Source of the DNA: JAAUTT01 sp038213375
GTDB taxonomy: Bacteria; Bacteroidota; Bacteroidia; Bacteroidales; JAAUTT01
Assembly (NCBI GenBank): GCA_038213375.1
Contig: JBBQTB010000031.1
Location: 1 to 64,000, forward strand
Direction: 5' to 3'
DNA length: 64,000 bases
Numbering within the stretch: position 1 is the first letter of the stretch; every line of letters starts with the position of its first letter. This document shows, piece by piece, positions 16,737-25,787 of this stretch. Position numbers and translations under genes: made by a program. The notes under the pieces are model-generated. The model did not search any database, was not told where the DNA came from, and was given only the letters and a program-made list of their open reading frames with translations.

Positions 16737-19700
16737 ATGCGTCTGAACCGTCTTTTTATTGGCATCTATCTGGTATGTTGCTTACAAATATCCTTGTTAG
16801 CTCAGCAACTAACTGACCGGTACATCTATCGGTATTATAACTCTAATCAAGGCCTTTCAAACAATTCGATATTCTCAATTCTTCAGGATTATAAAGGCTA
16901 TATCTGGGTGGCAACTCAGGATGGACTTAACAGGTTTGATGGCAAATCCTTTAAAACTTATCGTAATAATGTTAACGATAAAAATTCATTAAGCAATAAT
17001 TATATCATATGCATTTTTGAAGATCGCGACAGTACATTATGGATTGGAACCCGCGGAGGAGGATTAAGTAAGTTTAATAGAGCAAATGATAATTTCACAA
17101 ATTATTTTTATCAGGCAAATAACACATCGAGCATAAGTCATGCCGAAGTTTCGAGCATTTATGAAGACAACCAAAATAACTTATGGATTGGAACTGATGG
17201 CGGGGGACTCAATTTATTTAATAGACAATCCGAAAAATTTACGCGATTCGATAATAAAACCACTAATTCCGATGAACCCAATCCCCTAAAAATACTTGCA
17301 ATAAATGGTGATGATCATGATAATCTGCTAATTGGAACATGGGATTATGGTTTACTTATTTTTAATATAAAAAGCAAAAAATTTAGTCATCTAAACAATG
17401 CAGGTGTTAAAAACGGACATACTTTTGATAGAATATGGACAATTAAAAAGGATCGATTAGGAAATTTTTTTCTGGGATTATTTGAGGGAGGATTTCAATA
17501 TTTTGATTATAGTAAAAAACAGTTCAGCTGCTTACAGTCTGAATTTAATAAATTATACGGCAAAAGTTCAATTTACTCTTTTTGCGAAATTAGCAACAAC
17601 GAATTATTGATAGGTACTGACATAGGAATTTTTATTGTTTCGATTAAATATAACAAAAAGGGGTTTTATCTTACAAAAGACATTGAAAAATTAAACTCTT
17701 ATTTTTCGATTTCCGTCATGAAAGATAAATCCGGAAATATCTGGTCTACTGATTATCTACGTGGATTAGTGCAACTTATCCCGGTAGATAAACAATTTTT
17801 AGTACAAGCGGTAGCTATTGGTTCATCTGGAGAACAAGCAAATCAACTGCAAATTACTTCTTTTACAGAAACTGAAAATGGTCAAATTATTTTTGGTACC
17901 GAAGTGGGTATTTTTCTTTTTGATTCGAAAACCCGCACTTTTAAAAAACTCGAAAAGTTTTTAGATCCTAATATTTTAAAACAAAGAATTACTGAGTTAA
18001 ATTTTTATAACAATACGATATGGAGTTCGAGAATATATGATATTTCCTGGTTTAATAAGAGAACAGGGAAATTTGATACATTTTTTTCAATTCCACATGA
18101 TATTTTTAATTCAAATCGCAACGGATTTACCGATTTTCTCTTTAAAAATAATATAGGATGGTTTGCCAGTGAAAATGGATTATACAAAGTCGATTTACAA
18201 TCGCGTAAAATGAATACGATTATTGATCCAAAGGAAACCGAAAATGGGTTTAACATTTTTTCCGTTCGCTCCATTGCCGACGACAATAATGGAAATATTC
18301 TAATGGCCACTTTTGGCGGGGGACTGATCGTTTACAATACCATTACTGATCAAAAAACATTATACCAACACGACCCAAACAATCCACTTTCGATATCGTC
18401 AAATTATATTAATCAAGTGATTGTTTCAAAGCAGGGGAAAATATGGCTCTGTACTTTTAATGGCTTGGAAGAGTTTGATAAAAAGACAGGAGTTTTCAAA
18501 CACTATAATGCCCTTAATGGATTTCCTGCCAATTTGATGAATTCAGTTGTTGAGGACGATCGTGGAAATCTATGGATTTCAACCCAAATAAGCATTTCAA
18601 AGTTTAATCCTGCAACTGGTAAAACATGGAAATTTAATTTCTACAACCAGGGATCGCAAAATGTATTCATAATAAGGTCAGCATATAAGGCCACAAACGG
18701 CTATCTCTATTTTGGACGGATAGGAAGTTTTGTGTTTTTTCATCCGGATAGCATAAAGGAAAATACTAAAGGTCCGTTGATATATTTAACCGATTTCAAA
18801 ATAAATTACCAATCGGTTTCTGTTGGCGTTAACTCTCGGCTTAAAAAGAATATAGAGGATGCAAAAGAGGTGGTATTAAAACATTCACAATCGTCCTTTT
18901 CATTCACCTTTGCAGCTATTAATTATAGTTATCCTGAAAAGGTCCAGTATGCGTATATGCTTAAAAATTTTGATAAGGACTGGATTAATGCCGGCAATCA
19001 AAGTATAGCCAACTACACCAATATCCCGTTAGGTAATTATGTTTTTAAGGTTAAAGCATCCAACGAAAACGGAATCTGGAATAACGATGGTGTTTCTATC
19101 CGGGTTAGAATTCTACCAGCATTTTGGGAAACCTGGTATTTTAAAGTGGCTTTGTCATTTTTTATTATATTAACAGGGTTTATATTGATCGTGAACAAAA
19201 TTGGTCATATTAAAGCAGAGAAGTTAAAAATGGAAAAAATGGTGGTGGAAAGAACTTCCCAACTTATTGAAAAAAATACCATTTTGGAAGAACAAAAGGA
19301 AGAAATTGAACAGCAAAAGGAAGAAATCAAGACCCACCATGACGATTTGGCCCACCATAAGGATCATCTCGAAATAATGATTTCAGTGCGAACAATCGAA
19401 CTCGAAAAAGCCTTAATAAAAGCAAAAGAAAGCGATGCGTTAAAATCCTCTTTTTTAGCAAATATGAGTCATGAGATACGCACTCCGCTAAATGCTATCG
19501 TTGGATTTTCGACGCTGTTAAATTCGGAGGAGTTGACATCTGAAAAGCGGGAAACATTTACTTCTATTATTCAATCAAATTCAGATGCGCTTTTGGTTCT
19601 TATTGACGATATTCTTGATCTATCTAAAATTGAAGCAGGACAAATTGATATTCAACTTTCCACTATAAAAGCAGATAGTTTTACTAAACAAATATTTGAA

Positions 19701-20543
19701 ACGTTTGGCCAAAGCAAAACCCAACAGAACGTTGAGATAATGATAAACCCCCTTGCTGCGAATAATGACTATTACATACAGGCCGACCCATACCGGCTAA
19801 AACAGATATTCAATAATCTCCTATCGAATGCCATTAAATTTACTAATCAGGGATTCATTGAAATTGGCGTACTACCACCAGAAAATAGACACTTTACTTT
19901 TTATGTAAAGGATACCGGTATTGGTATTTCACCAGAAAACCACAAGATAGTCTTCGATCGGTTTCGAAAAGTAGAATCGATTTCCAATACTCTTTATGGA
20001 GGTACAGGTCTCGGACTTGCTATAACAAAACGTCTCATCGAGCTGTTGGGTGGAAAAATTTGGGTTGAATCGGCTATAAATACCGGCAGTACCTTCTATT
20101 TTACCATTCCTCTGGCGGAAATACCCAAAAATGAAAATAACGAAACAACACCTACTAATATAAAACCTTCGGACATTAAAATCAATACAATACTTATTGT
20201 TGAAGACAATGAAGCTAATTACATTTATTTGTTTGAACTATTAAAAGATTTTAAGATTAAAATTCTTTGGGCAAGAGATGGAAATGAAGCAGTTGATATA
20301 ACCCGAAAAAATGCAGATATTGCTCTTATTCTCATGGACATTAAGCTTCCGGGAATTAGTGGAACAGAAGCCTTGAAGAAAATTCGTAAGTTTAACAGTA
20401 CAGTACCTGTTATTGCTCAAACTGCCTTTGCCCTAAATGAAGAAAAAAATGAATTTATGGAATCCGGATTTACCGGATATATTTCAAAACCCATTAAAAA
20501 ATCAGAACTTTGGGCGGTTTTAAAAAACTATTTATCCACTTGA
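16737..20543 (+). CDS. Propeller-type hybrid sensor histidine kinase with receiver domain
   Basis: 1268 residues. A signal/anchor segment precedes about fourteen two-component propeller repeats (for example NLWIGTDGGGLNLFNRQ), which form two periplasmic seven-bladed propellers up to about 720. A Y_Y_Y domain follows (about 735-795), then one membrane helix (about 800-820), a coiled coil (EEQKEEIEQQKEEIKTHHDD), HisKA with phospho-accepting His912 in MSHEIRTPLN, HATPase_c with DTGIGISPEN and GGTGLGLAI, and a receiver domain with phospho-acceptor Asp1201 in LILMDIKLPG. Unlike many Bacteroidota hybrid regulators it has no AraC-type DNA-binding domain, so output must go through another partner. 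The signal sensed is unknown; a glycan is possible. Confidence 0.92.
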   Translation: MRLNRLFIGIYLVCCLQISLLAQQLTDRYIYRYYNSNQGLSNNSIFSILQDYKGYIWVATQDGLNRFDGKSFKTYRNNVNDKNSLSNNYIICIFEDRDSTLWIGTRGGGLSKFNRANDNFTNYFYQANNTSSISHAEVSSIYEDNQNNLWIGTDGGGLNLFNRQSEKFTRFDNKTTNSDEPNPLKILAINGDDHDNLLIGTWDYGLLIFNIKSKKFSHLNNAGVKNGHTFDRIWTIKKDRLGNFFLGLFEGGFQYFDYSKKQFSCLQSEFNKLYGKSSIYSFCEISNNELLIGTDIGIFIVSIKYNKKGFYLTKDIEKLNSYFSISVMKDKSGNIWSTDYLRGLVQLIPVDKQFLVQAVAIGSSGEQANQLQITSFTETENGQIIFGTEVGIFLFDSKTRTFKKLEKFLDPNILKQRITELNFYNNTIWSSRIYDISWFNKRTGKFDTFFSIPHDIFNSNRNGFTDFLFKNNIGWFASENGLYKVDLQSRKMNTIIDPKETENGFNIFSVRSIADDNNGNILMATFGGGLIVYNTITDQKTLYQHDPNNPLSISSNYINQVIVSKQGKIWLCTFNGLEEFDKKTGVFKHYNALNGFPANLMNSVVEDDRGNLWISTQISISKFNPATGKTWKFNFYNQGSQNVFIIRSAYKATNGYLYFGRIGSFVFFHPDSIKENTKGPLIYLTDFKINYQSVSVGVNSRLKKNIEDAKEVVLKHSQSSFSFTFAAINYSYPEKVQYAYMLKNFDKDWINAGNQSIANYTNIPLGNYVFKVKASNENGIWNNDGVSIRVRILPAFWETWYFKVALSFFIILTGFILIVNKIGHIKAEKLKMEKMVVERTSQLIEKNTILEEQKEEIEQQKEEIKTHHDDLAHHKDHLEIMISVRTIELEKALIKAKESDALKSSFLANMSHEIRTPLNAIVGFSTLLNSEELTSEKRETFTSIIQSNSDALLVLIDDILDLSKIEAGQIDIQLSTIKADSFTKQIFETFGQSKTQQNVEIMINPLAANNDYYIQADPYRLKQIFNNLLSNAIKFTNQGFIEIGVLPPENRHFTFYVKDTGIGISPENHKIVFDRFRKVESISNTLYGGTGLGLAITKRLIELLGGKIWVESAINTGSTFYFTIPLAEIPKNENNETTPTNIKPSDIKINTILIVEDNEANYIYLFELLKDFKIKILWARDGNEAVDITRKNADIALILMDIKLPGISGTEALKKIRKFNSTVPVIAQTAFALNEEKNEFMESGFTGYISKPIKKSELWAVLKNYLST

Positions 20544-21116
20544 TTTTTTTAATTGTTTAATAACAAGTCATAGATTATGAATTAGTTGCGCTTGAAACTT
20601 TTTTCGCGATTAGCAGAACAGGAATTTTATAACGTTGTGCCTTCTTTTTCATATGTTAAGATAAGCTCAAAATTGCACAAAAGGTTTATTTCTTTTTTTA
20701 AAATAAATAATAATTTTTTGGATAGGGTTTGATCCTTCAAATAATCTTTTGGTCAATATAAATTATATTAAAGTGGGACATGGATTGGACTACACTGATT
20801 GTATGTTCATTATAGGAATATTAGTAGCCAGAGGAACCGGATGTACAGAATATTCAGTAAAAGTAATTGAACAGCAATCGCATTAAATATGACCAATGAA
20901 CAATATAGTAGTTAAATACGTTTGTAAATCGGTTAATTAGCTTGCTCATGAATGACTTAATTTCTTGAGCCAATTTCTTTCGTAATTTTGTGTTATTAGT
21001 GCATTTTAAAAATTCAAATAATGATCAATAATTTGATATATGAAATCTTTTTCTGAAAAGCTCAACAAATATTAGATCACCCCTAATGTTGTCATTTTTT
21101 CACAAAATATCAAATC
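20544..21116. other. Long intergenic region with a gene remnant
   Basis: 573 bp between the hybrid kinase and the DUF900 gene. It holds the transglutaminase-like remnant described separately and a possible -7 box TAATTTTG at 20983-20990 without a good -33 partner. Otherwise nothing is recognised. Confidence 0.4.
20719..20886 (+). pseudogene. 3' remnant of a transglutaminase-like protein gene
   Basis: An open frame without start codon reads 55 residues, beginning WIGFDPSNNLLVN, then NYIKVGHGLDYTDC and ending EYSVKVIEQQSH before TAA. This matches the C-terminal end of bacterial transglutaminase-like proteins, where the pattern is W-[IV]-G-[FW]-D-P-[TS]-N, then a Y-I-x-[VI]-A-x-G-R-D-Y-x-D stretch and a final beta strand V-x-V. 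The conserved RDYxD is altered to LDYTD. The upstream catalytic Cys and His parts are absent, as the frame is closed by a stop at 20704. It is a decayed fragment, not a working gene. Confidence 0.6.
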
Positions 21117-22106
21117 ATGAATTTTTTTATTACAAACCGTGAAATCATTACCAATGGAGATATTGAGTCTATCCGTGAAGATGGACGTGAGCATGCAGGC
21201 GATAATCTGAGATTTGGATCTTATACCATAGAGGACCGTAATTTTACTCTATTTCCCGAACCTGAAAAAGATGTTGATCTGCTGTATTCTAATCTTTATA
21301 ATAGAGATCCACAAAGTTTAAAAGGCTCTGCCCGGCTTTTCAAACAGCTATATGACAACCTCATGATAGAAAGTGGAGATGTCCTTTTTTTTATTCACGG
21401 ATTTAATACTGATCTGGAAGGTGTAAGAAATAGTTTTGACCGGCTTCATAACCGATATGTTGCCAATAAGGCGTCACCTGTTAAGCATTTGGTGATCTTT
21501 ACCTGGCCCTCCCGAAGCCCCATTATTCCTTATGATTATGTTGATGATAAAAATGATGCTATTCGGTCTGGTGAGGCGTTAGGGCGTTGTTTTGATAAGG
21601 TTATCCAATTTCTGGTTACGCTTTTGAAGGTTGAAGCAAATAAACCTTGTAACCAAAATATTCATATGATGGTCCATTCAATGGGTAATCGTGTGCTAAA
21701 ACACATGTTGATCAATCTAAAAACGAAGTATGAATTATTTAAAGAAATTGTTTTAGTTGCATCCGATATCGAATATTCGATTTTTGAACCTTTAGAATCT
21801 TTTCGCGACTTAATTGACCTTGGATATCATATTCATATTTACCATCATGAAAATGACTTTGTACTTGGAATATCGAAATACACTAAAAATTTCAGTAACC
21901 GTCTCGGGAAATACGGTAGAAAAAATATTGATGCTAATATGAAAGATGTATATGATATCGATGTAACGCATACATCAGACGACCCCAATCAGGGCGTGGA
22001 AGAGAAAGCATTAAATCATTGGTACTATTATTCCAGCAGTGAGGTTGTGGACGATATCATTCAGGTTTTCAATAACGGAATCTCAAAAATTATGATACCT
22101 CAATAA
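21117..22106 (+). CDS. Alpha/beta hydrolase, DUF900-like
   Basis: 329 residues with no signal peptide. The alpha/beta hydrolase fold is shown by DVLFFIHGFNTDLEGVRNSF (oxyanion strand, about residues 89-108), HLVIFTWPSRSPIIPYDYVDDK, and the nucleophile elbow HSMGNRVLKHML with the Ser of H-S-M-G-N. This arrangement, with the TWPS strand before the elbow, is characteristic of the DUF900 family. The substrate is unknown; lipase or esterase activity is possible. It lies in an accessory stretch just upstream of an M4 protease gene in the same direction (133-bp gap). Confidence 0.75.
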   Translation: MNFFITNREIITNGDIESIREDGREHAGDNLRFGSYTIEDRNFTLFPEPEKDVDLLYSNLYNRDPQSLKGSARLFKQLYDNLMIESGDVLFFIHGFNTDLEGVRNSFDRLHNRYVANKASPVKHLVIFTWPSRSPIIPYDYVDDKNDAIRSGEALGRCFDKVIQFLVTLLKVEANKPCNQNIHMMVHSMGNRVLKHMLINLKTKYELFKEIVLVASDIEYSIFEPLESFRDLIDLGYHIHIYHHENDFVLGISKYTKNFSNRLGKYGRKNIDANMKDVYDIDVTHTSDDPNQGVEEKALNHWYYYSSSEVVDDIIQVFNNGISKIMIPQ

Positions 22107-22239
22107 TAAAAAAAACTTTATAAACAAAAGATAGGGCAGTGGTTTAAAGTTTATAATTAGTTGCTGTATATTTGGTTGATATTGCAAAATCAACGGAGAT
22201 AGCCGAAAATCCGATGAAGAGTAGGCAATTTTTAAACCT

Positions 22240-23331
22240 TTGATTATGTGTAATCATCAAAATTTAAATCCTGTAAATTGTTTTATTCCACCTTACATTA
22301 GTGAAAAACTGATGGAAAGTAATGATAAATTAACTGAGAAACTAGCAGTTACTAATTTTCAACAGACTTCTAATCTTCGCAATCAACGCGACTTTTTAAG
22401 CGGACTAAACAATAAACATCTTGCTTTTATAAATGTAACAGCTAAGCCCCAAAAAGTTGTCATGAATATGGAAGTCTACAATTTGAAACATGGCACCGAC
22501 ACAAACAATGCAGCATTGGTATGGAAAAATGGTAAAGCTACCTCACAATTGGATAAGGATGCCAAAAATGTGATATTGGCAGGAAGTGCTACATGGGATT
22601 TTTATAATTCAATATTCGGTAGAAATTCAGTAGATAATCATGGCTATCTGCTTCGTCATTATATTCATTATTCCAAAAAATATGACAATGCCATGTGGGA
22701 TGGTAGCGAAATGGTGTATGGCGATGGCGACGGAAAAATTTTCGGAAGCTTTACTTCCGACCCTGATATTATCGGACACGAACTTACACATGGCGTTACT
22801 CAATACGAATCAAAACTTGAATATCATATTCAAAGCGGAGCAATTAATGAATCACTATCCGATGTTTTTGGTATTATGATTAAACAGAGATTATTGAAGC
22901 AGGATGTTAAAACTTCTAACTGGTTGATTGGCGAAAATGTTTTAATTGGCAATAATTATGCACTTCGAAGTATGAAGGCTCCGGGATCAGCATTTGTCAA
23001 TCATCCTCAATTGGGAACCGACCCCCAACCAGCCACCATGGATAAATTTGTTAAATTACCTGATACCCAAAATGGAGATTGGGGTGGAGTGCATTATAAC
23101 TCCGGAATTACCAATTTTGCTTTTTATGTAGCAGCTTTCAATATGGGTGGTTTTGCCTGGGAAAAGGCCGGACAGATATGGTATAATGCTATTACAGGAG
23201 GAAATTTGAAGAGTACAGCTTCTTTTTCTGACTTAAAAGTTCAAACTATTCAACAGGCAGAAAAACTTTACGGAGTTGGAAGTAATGAAACAAAAGCAGT
23301 TAAGCAAGGTTGGACTGAAGCAAAAGTTTAG
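22240..23331 (+). CDS. Protealysin-like M4 (thermolysin family) metalloprotease
   Basis: 363 residues. The zinc site is HELTH (178-182) with the third ligand Glu202 in NESLSDVFG; the later DWGGVHYNSGI carries the catalytic histidine. The N-terminus has no Sec signal but a short propeptide with FIPPYISEKLM, resembling the P-P-x-x-x box of protealysin precursors. Such M4 proteases mature autocatalytically and leave the cell by an unusual route or act inside. Only 1 bp separates its stop codon from the ATG of an emfourin-like inhibitor gene, the same gene pair known for protealysin. The target protein is unknown; interbacterial or host interaction is possible. Confidence 0.88.
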   Translation: MIMCNHQNLNPVNCFIPPYISEKLMESNDKLTEKLAVTNFQQTSNLRNQRDFLSGLNNKHLAFINVTAKPQKVVMNMEVYNLKHGTDTNNAALVWKNGKATSQLDKDAKNVILAGSATWDFYNSIFGRNSVDNHGYLLRHYIHYSKKYDNAMWDGSEMVYGDGDGKIFGSFTSDPDIIGHELTHGVTQYESKLEYHIQSGAINESLSDVFGIMIKQRLLKQDVKTSNWLIGENVLIGNNYALRSMKAPGSAFVNHPQLGTDPQPATMDKFVKLPDTQNGDWGGVHYNSGITNFAFYVAAFNMGGFAWEKAGQIWYNAITGGNLKSTASFSDLKVQTIQQAEKLYGVGSNETKAVKQGWTEAKV

Positions 23332-23332
23332 T

Positions 23333-23599
23333 ATGAAAATAAAACTAGTTCAAAGCGGTGGTCTATTGCCCATTAAAAAAGAAGCAACCGCAGATGTTCC
23401 CTGGTCGGATGATGATTTGCAGGATTTTTTAACAAAATCCAAAAGTAGGGAAACGAATAATTCGCTGGCAAGAGATGCCGTTTATTACATTCTTGAAGCT
23501 AATGGAAATGAAACATCTATTGACCTGAGCAAAGTTCCTAAACAGCATCTCCCGGTATTCAATGACCTGAAGAAAAAATTGACGATTATAAAGTTTTAA
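23333..23599 (+). CDS. Emfourin-like inhibitor of the M4 protease
   Basis: 88 residues from the ATG at 23333, chosen because it directly follows the protease stop codon; an upstream ATG at 23276 would overlap the protease gene. The protein starts MKIKLVQSGGLLPIKKE, a beta strand plus S-G-G loop as in emfourin (M4in), the potent slow-binding inhibitor encoded beside protealysin. A helical part (SLARDAVYYILEA) follows. The expected role is to keep the co-encoded M4 protease inactive in the cytoplasm of the producer. The small size and sequence divergence leave some doubt, but the gene order makes the call convincing. Confidence 0.75.
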   Translation: MKIKLVQSGGLLPIKKEATADVPWSDDDLQDFLTKSKSRETNNSLARDAVYYILEANGNETSIDLSKVPKQHLPVFNDLKKKLTIIKF

Positions 23600-23622
23600 A
23601 ATCCCGAAAATCAAATAAAATA

Positions 23623-24036
23623 TTATCTGGACAGTTCTTTAACTAAAGATGTTTCAACTTTTACAAATTTATTTATCGCCGACAGCCCATTTATCATTAT
23701 ACATAACTGTTTATCAGTAGGTGTTTTATAACCGAATGCATCGAATTGGCAAATAGATTCGAACTGCGAAATCAGCCGAACGGTGTTTCTAAATGCATCA
23801 GGTAATTTATGTATTTTATCTGTTTCATTAAACAATGCCATGGGAGTATGATGTGTTGCATTGTATCGATAATGAGAAAGTAAGGACATAAAAAGCTTTT
23901 CGTTACACAATGTTACTATGTTATATAATAGATCGTTATTGAACTTGCTTGTCCGTTCCAGACTTCTTTCAAGTGTTTTTAAATACCCATTGGCCTCGGT
24001 TAGGGTAGTTATCGATAGTTCAGTTAATGAATCCAT
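23623..24036 (-). CDS. HEPN-like small helical protein (tentative)
   Basis: 137 residues, apparently all helical, no signal peptide. It resembles HEPN-fold proteins: an N-terminal helix, then NIVTLCNEKLFMSLLSHYRYNATHHTPMAL, where the helix ends in R57-x4-H62, formally an RX4-6H motif, and a second pair of helices. HEPN proteins are often RNases or nucleotide-binding partners, but here the motif sits at the helix 2 end, where non-catalytic HEPN proteins also have His. It is convergent with the emfourin-like gene and divergent from the gene cluster starting at 24488. The function is uncertain. Confidence 0.45.
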   Translation of the reverse strand: MDSLTELSITTLTEANGYLKTLERSLERTSKFNNDLLYNIVTLCNEKLFMSLLSHYRYNATHHTPMALFNETDKIHKLPDAFRNTVRLISQFESICQFDAFGYKTPTDKQLCIMINGLSAINKFVKVETSLVKELSR

Positions 24037-24178
24037 ATGGTTACAATTTTGTTAATGAAAGGTAGTACCAATAAACATTTTATATAGTCAAACCACATAT
24101 CATGCCAAAAAAATAGTGTTTTACAAATAACAGTAAAGCAAGTATTTAACTTGGTTAATCATTATTTTAATAGAAAAT

Positions 24179-24200
24179 AATCCTGCATTTATGTAGGATT
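24179..24200. promoter_or_regulatory. 22-bp near-perfect palindrome
   Basis: AATCCT-G-CAT-TT-ATG-T-AGGATT pairs throughout except one G-T position. There is no T-run, so an operator is more likely than a terminator. It lies between the divergent HEPN-like gene and the GDI-module cluster. Confidence 0.45.
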
Positions 24201-24358
24201 GAAAGAATAAACAACGTTAAGGTAGCTTTATCTTAAGGTAAGTTTTCACGATGTTTGTTATACAAGTAATTAGCTGATACGGTAAGGGCATTTTGCCCGA
24301 TTTAATATTTCAACGCTTTGTAAAAATTTTAATATACAAAAAATCGCCATTTAGGTAT

Positions 24359-24415
24359 TTTTGTTTAGGATACAATTTTGTAAATTAACAGCATAATAAT
24401 TTTACCTAAACAAAA
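24359..24415. promoter_or_regulatory. 11-bp perfect inverted repeat upstream of the GDI-module cluster
   Basis: TTTTGTTTAGG (24359-24369) and CCTAAACAAAA (24405-24415) are exact inverted copies separated by 35 bp. They lie about 75 bp before the first gene of the cluster and overlap a candidate -7 box. They may be paired operator sites or the stem of a leader RNA. Confidence 0.5.
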
Positions 24416-24487
24416 GCGGATAAGTATAATCGATATGCTCAATGTTTTAATTCTCGCTGCAAATAAAAACCTTTAAACTCAATATTT

Positions 24488-24844
24488 ATGGCAAATCAAT
24501 TTTTCGATAAAACTTTAGCTGCATTGGAGAATATCTCGGAACTTAAAATCCGCACGCTAGTTGGTGAATTCGAATATGAACCTCTTGACGGTAGCAGTAA
24601 ATACGAAATTCAGTTTAAAAAGGGTGGTAACATCGAAGGTATGATTAGCAGGATTAACCTCGTGTTGGGAGATATTGATACGGAAATAAGTCCAAAGTTT
24701 GCAACAGAATACGAACAATTAAGGGAGTTCCATTTGGCAAAAGAAAATCTAGCACATGAAATAATTAAAAAAAACATGGAAGTTTTAAATGAAATTGCAA
24801 AAACCATTGCAGAACTTATTAAATCGAAAAAGGATAGTGAATAA
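24488..24844 (+). CDS. Unrecognised small protein, stand-alone GDI module
   Basis: 118 residues, soluble, no signal peptide. I recognise no known family. An N-terminal beta-rich part (IRTLVGEFEYEPLDGSSKYEIQF) leads to the core NLVLGDIDTEISPKFA, then LREFH and a long C-terminal helix with KKNMEVLNEIAKTIAEL. The core is shared with the C-terminal part of the next protein and with the third protein of the cluster: G-D-I-x3-I, about 14-15 residues, then [FL]-H. The gene is first in a tight three-gene operon; only 10 bp separate it from the next start. It could be a binding or oligomerising subunit of the larger proteins, but that is inference. Confidence 0.65.
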   Translation: MANQFFDKTLAALENISELKIRTLVGEFEYEPLDGSSKYEIQFKKGGNIEGMISRINLVLGDIDTEISPKFATEYEQLREFHLAKENLAHEIIKKNMEVLNEIAKTIAELIKSKKDSE

Positions 24845-24854
24845 AACAAGTAAA

Positions 24855-25787
24855 ATGTTCGAACATATCAGGCGCACGGCCGACGATCTTACTACCCTTG
24901 AGATTAATACCATTATTAAGGATGATATGACGTGTTTTAATCCACCCGATGACGATAGGTTGGTTCTTTATATGCTAGGTAAAACCTATCATTATAAAAT
25001 TAGTGAATTTGGGGTAAAGTATTTTTTGGCTATAATAAACAAAGAATTTAGCGAAAAAGTTAAAAACGAATGCTTGATGGAGTTGGACGGAAATACAACT
25101 TTACTAAATCTGTTTCGGGGTAAAATAGAGTTTGCAGGAGGTGGTATTTTCTCCTTTCGCGAACTCAGCACCAGGGCTGGTAGCGCCATGAAATGGATAA
25201 AGGCTAATTCCCAACAATTATCCATTACAGAAGAACAACAGAAAATGGACATCATGATGCTTTCGCGGATTGAGGGTAAATCGTTTGAAGTATGCAGGGC
25301 TATTGAAAAGTTATTAAAAATAAAAGATAAGGAACTTTTCAAAAAATATCAGCATGAATATTGGGAATTTGATAAAGAAATAGATGCTACCGCTCCAACA
25401 TATTTCATGAAAAAGGTAAAAGTGGCCGATCAACAAAAAATTCTTTACGATCGGCTACCTACCAAATTTAAAAATATTCTGGCAGAGAAAACTTCGGAAG
25501 AGTTTCTAAATCCCAAGGATGAAAATTTTGAATTTGAATTTGACATGCGGGATAAATTATTGATCCGCAAGTCGATTGATATTGGAGTGGAAAAAGTGGT
25601 TTTGCAAACACGTATTTCTATGGATGGCGACATTACTACAAGAATATCGGAGAAATTTGCATTAAATCCAAACCAATTTGTTCTCGATTTACATAATACT
25701 TCTATTAATATTTCAGTTTCATTCTGGAATAAACTTTTCGATGCTCTGATTGGTTTTGGGAAAAAAATAATGGAAAAGACATTATGA
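24855..25787 (+). CDS. Unrecognised protein with C-terminal GDI module
   Basis: 310 residues from the ATG at 24855, chosen because it lies 10 bp after the previous stop; the longer frame from 24789 overlaps that gene by 56 bp. It is soluble, with no membrane helix or signal. The N-terminal two thirds are mixed alpha/beta, with GGGIFSFRELSTRAGSAMKWIK and a helical stretch to about 190, and match no family known to me. The end (about 235-310) repeats the module of the previous gene: FEFEFDMRDKLLIR, RISMDGDITTRISEKFA, then LDLH and a final helix. Its stop overlaps the next ATG by 4 bp (ATGA), so the genes are translationally coupled. Confidence 0.65.
   Translation: MFEHIRRTADDLTTLEINTIIKDDMTCFNPPDDDRLVLYMLGKTYHYKISEFGVKYFLAIINKEFSEKVKNECLMELDGNTTLLNLFRGKIEFAGGGIFSFRELSTRAGSAMKWIKANSQQLSITEEQQKMDIMMLSRIEGKSFEVCRAIEKLLKIKDKELFKKYQHEYWEFDKEIDATAPTYFMKKVKVADQQKILYDRLPTKFKNILAEKTSEEFLNPKDENFEFEFDMRDKLLIRKSIDIGVEKVVLQTRISMDGDITTRISEKFALNPNQFVLDLHNTSINISVSFWNKLFDALIGFGKKIMEKTL

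Larger units (their letters stand above)
24037..24487. other. Divergent intergenic region with palindromes
   Basis: 451 bp between the HEPN-like gene and the cluster at 24488. It contains a 22-bp palindrome and an 11-bp inverted repeat (separate entries). Coding remnants were not seen. A TAnnTTTG box (TATTTTTG, 24356-24363) overlaps the left arm of the inverted repeat but lacks a -33 box at the right distance. Confidence 0.45.

Noticed and set aside
22107..22239. Terminator after the DUF900 gene
   Set aside because: AAACTTTATAAAC and GTTTAAAGTTT can pair only imperfectly and no T-run follows.
24356..24363. Promoter TATTTTTG for the GDI-module operon
   Set aside because: The nearest TTTG lies 35 bp upstream, too far for the Bacteroidota promoter, and the box sits inside an inverted repeat, so it is noted only in passing.
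24488..24844. Antitoxin of a toxin-antitoxin pair with the following gene
   Set aside because: The two proteins share a module rather than showing a toxin and a DNA-binding antitoxin, and a third module protein follows.
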